Below, one piece after another: positions 61,807 through 64,000 of a stretch of 64,000 nt of DNA. This stretch comes from CAYXDO01 sp964463485. Its GTDB lineage: Bacteria > Myxococcota > Kuafuiibacteriia > Kuafuiibacteriales > Kuafuiibacteriaceae. Each line of letters starts with the position of its first letter. Position 1 is the first letter of the stretch. The notes under the pieces were generated by a model. The model ran no database searches, was not told the DNA's origin, and worked only from the letters and a program-made list of their open reading frames with translations. Position numbers and translations under genes: made by a program. The DNA lies in NCBI GenBank assembly GCA_964463485.1, contig CAYXDO010000004.1, positions 1 to 64,000 of the forward strand, in the 5' to 3' direction.

Positions 61807-62997
61807 TCAGAACGCGAAGAACGCTTGGAGCTCCGCCGACTCGTTGCTCTTCTCGTCCTGAGTCACGCTGCCCTTGAGTCTGAGGCGGAAGTTTTCGAAG
61901 ATGAGGAACATGGCGCCGAGGTCGTGAGCGATGGTCTCGCGGGTCAAAGACTCGGCGTCCTGATACTGAAATAGGTACGCGAGGATCATCCAAGACAGGG
62001 GTGAGTACGACGCCTCGGCGAACCACGTGAGGCTATGATTGTTGCGCCGGAGCGCGAGATCGCCGTCTGCGCCGAGCATGAGTCCGCCGATCAGTCCAAA
62101 GTCCAAATAGGACAGGGTGGCGTCGAATCCAAAGCGACGGATGAGGGCGGCGTCGGTTCCGTCGGGGTCTCGGACAGCGCCGCGATAGCCCCAGTGGCCG
62201 AGCTTGACGACGAAGTCGTCGAAGAAGGATGGGTCCTCGAGATCGATCTCGGGTTCGGCACCCAAGAAGTCCATGCCTCCGAGCTTGACAGAGGCGTGAT
62301 AGTAGCCGCTCGGCGACCCACCCAGCTCACTCTCCTGGACGAGGCCGACCGAATAATACGCGCGTCCAAACACGATCCCGCCGAGCTCGACGCCGATTCT
62401 CCCGGCGGACAGCGAGAAACCGTCGAGGGCTCCGGAGCCCAAAATCAGCCTCGAGAGGAGAGTGTCGTTGCTCTTGAAGAGGGTCGTGGTGGGTTCGAAT
62501 CGGCCGAGCCTGAGATTGAGCTCGGGTCGATCGAACAGGCGCACCAGGTCCATATGCAGCTCGTTGGGTGCTCCGCGACCGCTCCAGGTTCCGAAGAAGC
62601 CGACATGATCGTGCAGGGAGCCTGCAAAGAGCAAGGTGAGGGAGGGCGTTCCGAATCCGATGGCATCGGTCAGCTCGGGATCGTTCGAATAGGACCCGGA
62701 GAAGCTGGCGGAGATGGCGAGGGGAATTTGGCCCGGAACGCCGCCTTCGAGGAGAGAGACGCCGAGCAAGTCGACGGGCTGAGCTTTGCCGGTGGCTCGT
62801 CGTTCCATACCTCCTGGCCAGTGATAGCCGTGTTTTCTGAAAACGTCGCCGAACTCGTTTCGGCGCGTGATGGCGATGTGGCAAGTTTGACAAGGTACGC
62901 TGTACGTTCGCGAGAACACGGGCACGGCCTCCGCGGAAGGCGCCGTGAGGAGCACGAACAGCACGAAGCTCAGGCCGAAGAGCAGCGAAGTCCTCAT
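61807..62997 (-). CDS. Outer-membrane barrel with N-terminal c-haem (porin-cytochrome-like)
   Basis: 396 residues. Sec signal to ~24. CQTCH (36-40) lies just after the cleavage site, in FSRTYSVPCQTCHIAITRRNEFGDVFRKHGYHWPGG, a segment found in haem-bearing outer-membrane proteins. From ~75 on, amphipathic strands repeat (PLAISASFSGSYS, LNLRLGRFEPTTTLF, FGRAYYSVGLVQE, LTWFAEASYSPLSWM) and the chain ends in Phe (FFAF), as outer-membrane barrels do. One haem at the barrel's periplasmic mouth could pass electrons to or from the outside. It starts six bases after the stop of the upstream gene on the same strand. Confidence 0.8.
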   Translation of the reverse strand: MRTSLLFGLSFVLFVLLTAPSAEAVPVFSRTYSVPCQTCHIAITRRNEFGDVFRKHGYHWPGGMERRATGKAQPVDLLGVSLLEGGVPGQIPLAISASFSGSYSNDPELTDAIGFGTPSLTLLFAGSLHDHVGFFGTWSGRGAPNELHMDLVRLFDRPELNLRLGRFEPTTTLFKSNDTLLSRLILGSGALDGFSLSAGRIGVELGGIVFGRAYYSVGLVQESELGGSPSGYYHASVKLGGMDFLGAEPEIDLEDPSFFDDFVVKLGHWGYRGAVRDPDGTDAALIRRFGFDATLSYLDFGLIGGLMLGADGDLALRRNNHSLTWFAEASYSPLSWMILAYLFQYQDAESLTRETIAHDLGAMFLIFENFRLRLKGSVTQDEKSNESAELQAFFAF

Positions 62998-63003
62998 ATT
63001 ACC

Positions 63004-63825
63004 TCAAGTCCGTCTCGCCAAGGCGATGGAGAGAGTCTCGAGCGCTTCCCTGACCTTGCCTCGAAGCTCGAGGGCGGTCGGGCCGTCGAGCCCTTGCTTG
63101 TCGGTCGGCGCGCAGTCACTCGGCGCAGGAAGGTCGGCGGCGGCCTTGCCCTGAAAACAACTCAGATAACGCGCGTAGGGTCCGCTCGCGAGCTTGCCGC
63201 TGGAAAGCACCACGGATTTTAGGACTCGGGCCCGCGAATCGAGGCCCACGATGGCAACGAACTTCGCCTTTTGGGTCTCTGCATAGATGAACAGCGCGAC
63301 CGACGTGCGTCGACCCTCTTCGACCGCAAAATACAGGTCGAGCCACCGAAGCGACGGGTCGAGCGGATGCCCGATCCGCGACTCGGCCCGGCTGATCATG
63401 TCCTTGGACAACTCCACCTCGGACGCTTCGATACGGCGGGCGTCGCCGAAGATGTGACGCAAGGGCTCGACCGGGATGAAGGTCGACGGAGTCGCTAGGC
63501 CGAATTTCCCGGGACTCTCCGGAGTGCTCGTCTTTTTTCCAGGATTACTCCCGGCCTTGATTTCCGCGCCGTCGAGCGCGCCGTCGCCGTCCGAGTCGAG
63601 GGGCTCCATCGCGAGGAAGGCCGCCGCTGTCCCGCCGGCTTTCGCCCAGCCTTCGCCAAACGGGTTGCGCTGAGTGTCGTCGACTTCATGGCAGAGTTGG
63701 CAACCGACAGACCGAGCATAGTGCTGACGGAACATACGTGTATGGGTCGGGTAGGCTTGCGCGGGCAAACAAACCGCTAGGGTGGCCACCAGGGCGACTT
63801 TTGCGATGGTCGAGGTCGGACTCAT
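63004..63825 (-). CDS. Exported mono-haem protein with EF-hand-like loop
   Basis: 273 residues. Sec signal to ~24. CQLCH (42-46) is followed by NPFGEGWAKAGG, much like the haem segment of the barrel protein. Then comes a calcium-binding-type loop DSDGDGALDGAE (77-88). The C-terminal ~130 residues contain strands LFIYAETQKAKFVAIVGLDSRARVLKSVVL, which resemble FMN-binding/NosR-like domains but lack a clear flavin motif. Its ATG overlaps the stop of the gene upstream (ATGA). With the barrel gene six bases downstream it forms an operon. Confidence 0.75.
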   Translation of the reverse strand: MSPTSTIAKVALVATLAVCLPAQAYPTHTRMFRQHYARSVGCQLCHEVDDTQRNPFGEGWAKAGGTAAAFLAMEPLDSDGDGALDGAEIKAGSNPGKKTSTPESPGKFGLATPSTFIPVEPLRHIFGDARRIEASEVELSKDMISRAESRIGHPLDPSLRWLDLYFAVEEGRRTSVALFIYAETQKAKFVAIVGLDSRARVLKSVVLSSGKLASGPYARYLSCFQGKAAADLPAPSDCAPTDKQGLDGPTALELRGKVREALETLSIALARRT

Positions 63826-64000
63826 CTCGTGCTCCCCACGGTCGAGGTCGTGGTCGAGGTGGTCGGATCGCCGCCCACGAATCCCTCGACTTGTTGGCGC
63901 TTGGCGACTTCACGGATATAGACGAGGAGCTGTACGAGGATCACTGCATCTTCTCGTGAGATCTTCGATCCACGTTTTCGCATCATCCGAACCACGTATT
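63822..64000 (-). CDS. C-terminal end of a cytochrome-like protein, cut by window edge
   Basis: The frame enters from the right edge and ends at TGA 63822-63824, overlapping the next ATG. About 58 residues are visible: VVRMMRKRGSKISREDAV followed by VLIL-type helix and a Thr/Ser-rich tail. The first part aligns by eye with the last 40 residues of the receiver-cytochrome fusion (VIRCIRLPHSQVDKNEAL), so this is probably the C-terminal helix of another mono-haem domain, here with Met where the fusion has Cys. The CXXCH part would lie outside the window. Confidence 0.5.
   Translation of the reverse strand, partial: YVVRMMRKRGSKISREDAVILVQLLVYIREVAKRQQVEGFVGGDPTTSTTTSTVGSTR

Overview
The window looks like ordinary chromosome from a GC-rich, Gram-negative bacterium of the Myxococcota, probably a Polyangia or Sandaracinaceae-type lineage. 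The evidence is gene content. It has a FrzS/AglZ-type pseudo-receiver fused to a very long coiled coil, FHA proteins, a eukaryotic-like Ser/Thr kinase, a DUF4388 protein, and many secreted Cys-rich lipoproteins with Asp/Ala/Pro linkers. The lineage is inferred from this mix, not from a marker gene. A run of exactly 100 N at 2182-2281 marks a scaffold gap inside a repeat-coding gene. I see no rRNA, tRNA, CRISPR array, insertion sequence or prophage.

Layout. 1-13.7 kb: an FHA protein cut by the left edge, ApaG, a DCC thiol protein, and a run of accessory lipoproteins and envelope proteins (Cys-rich, DUF4382, GDPD, pentapeptide, two propeller-like paralogues), plus a retropepsin-like protein and a HugZ-like haem/flavin split-barrel protein. 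13.7-21.4 kb: a 1144-residue protein with a possible ADP-ribosyltransferase-like core coupled to a small gene, a membrane protein, a ScfR/RamB-type regulator, a protease-less degenerate FtsH, and an inositol-phosphatase-family enzyme. 21.5-36.8 kb: the AglZ/FrzS-like 1739-residue scaffold, a double FHA protein, a DUF547 protein, divergent PBP4 and NagZ wall-recycling genes, an ACE-family (M2) dipeptidase, a small gene behind a 30-codon coupled leader ORF, and an Rpn-like protein.

36.8-55.9 kb is surface glycan. It holds a GT4 glycosyltransferase, a sugar epimerase/reductase, a C-methyltransferase, RfbF and RfbG (the CDP-deoxyhexose entry pathway) and a sulfotransferase, nearly all translationally coupled. 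These are followed by two tandem alkaline-phosphatase-superfamily phosphodiesterases, a large Cys-rich lipoprotein, QueD, two more coupled sulfotransferases next to a caspase-like DUF4347-type protein, a kinase and a DUF1152 protein.

57.9-64 kb is the least ordinary part, a c-type cytochrome neighbourhood. A Sco1-type thiol/copper protein, a receiver-DUF4388-TM-PEGA-cytochrome c fusion and a four- or five-TM protein form an operon. A three-haem protein lies just downstream. On the facing strand lie a one-haem outer-membrane barrel, a one-haem EF-hand protein and the C-terminal end of another cytochrome-like protein. Together they suggest an uncharacterised envelope-spanning redox conduit with a built-in cytoplasmic signalling arm. 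That interpretation is inference from domain content and gene order.
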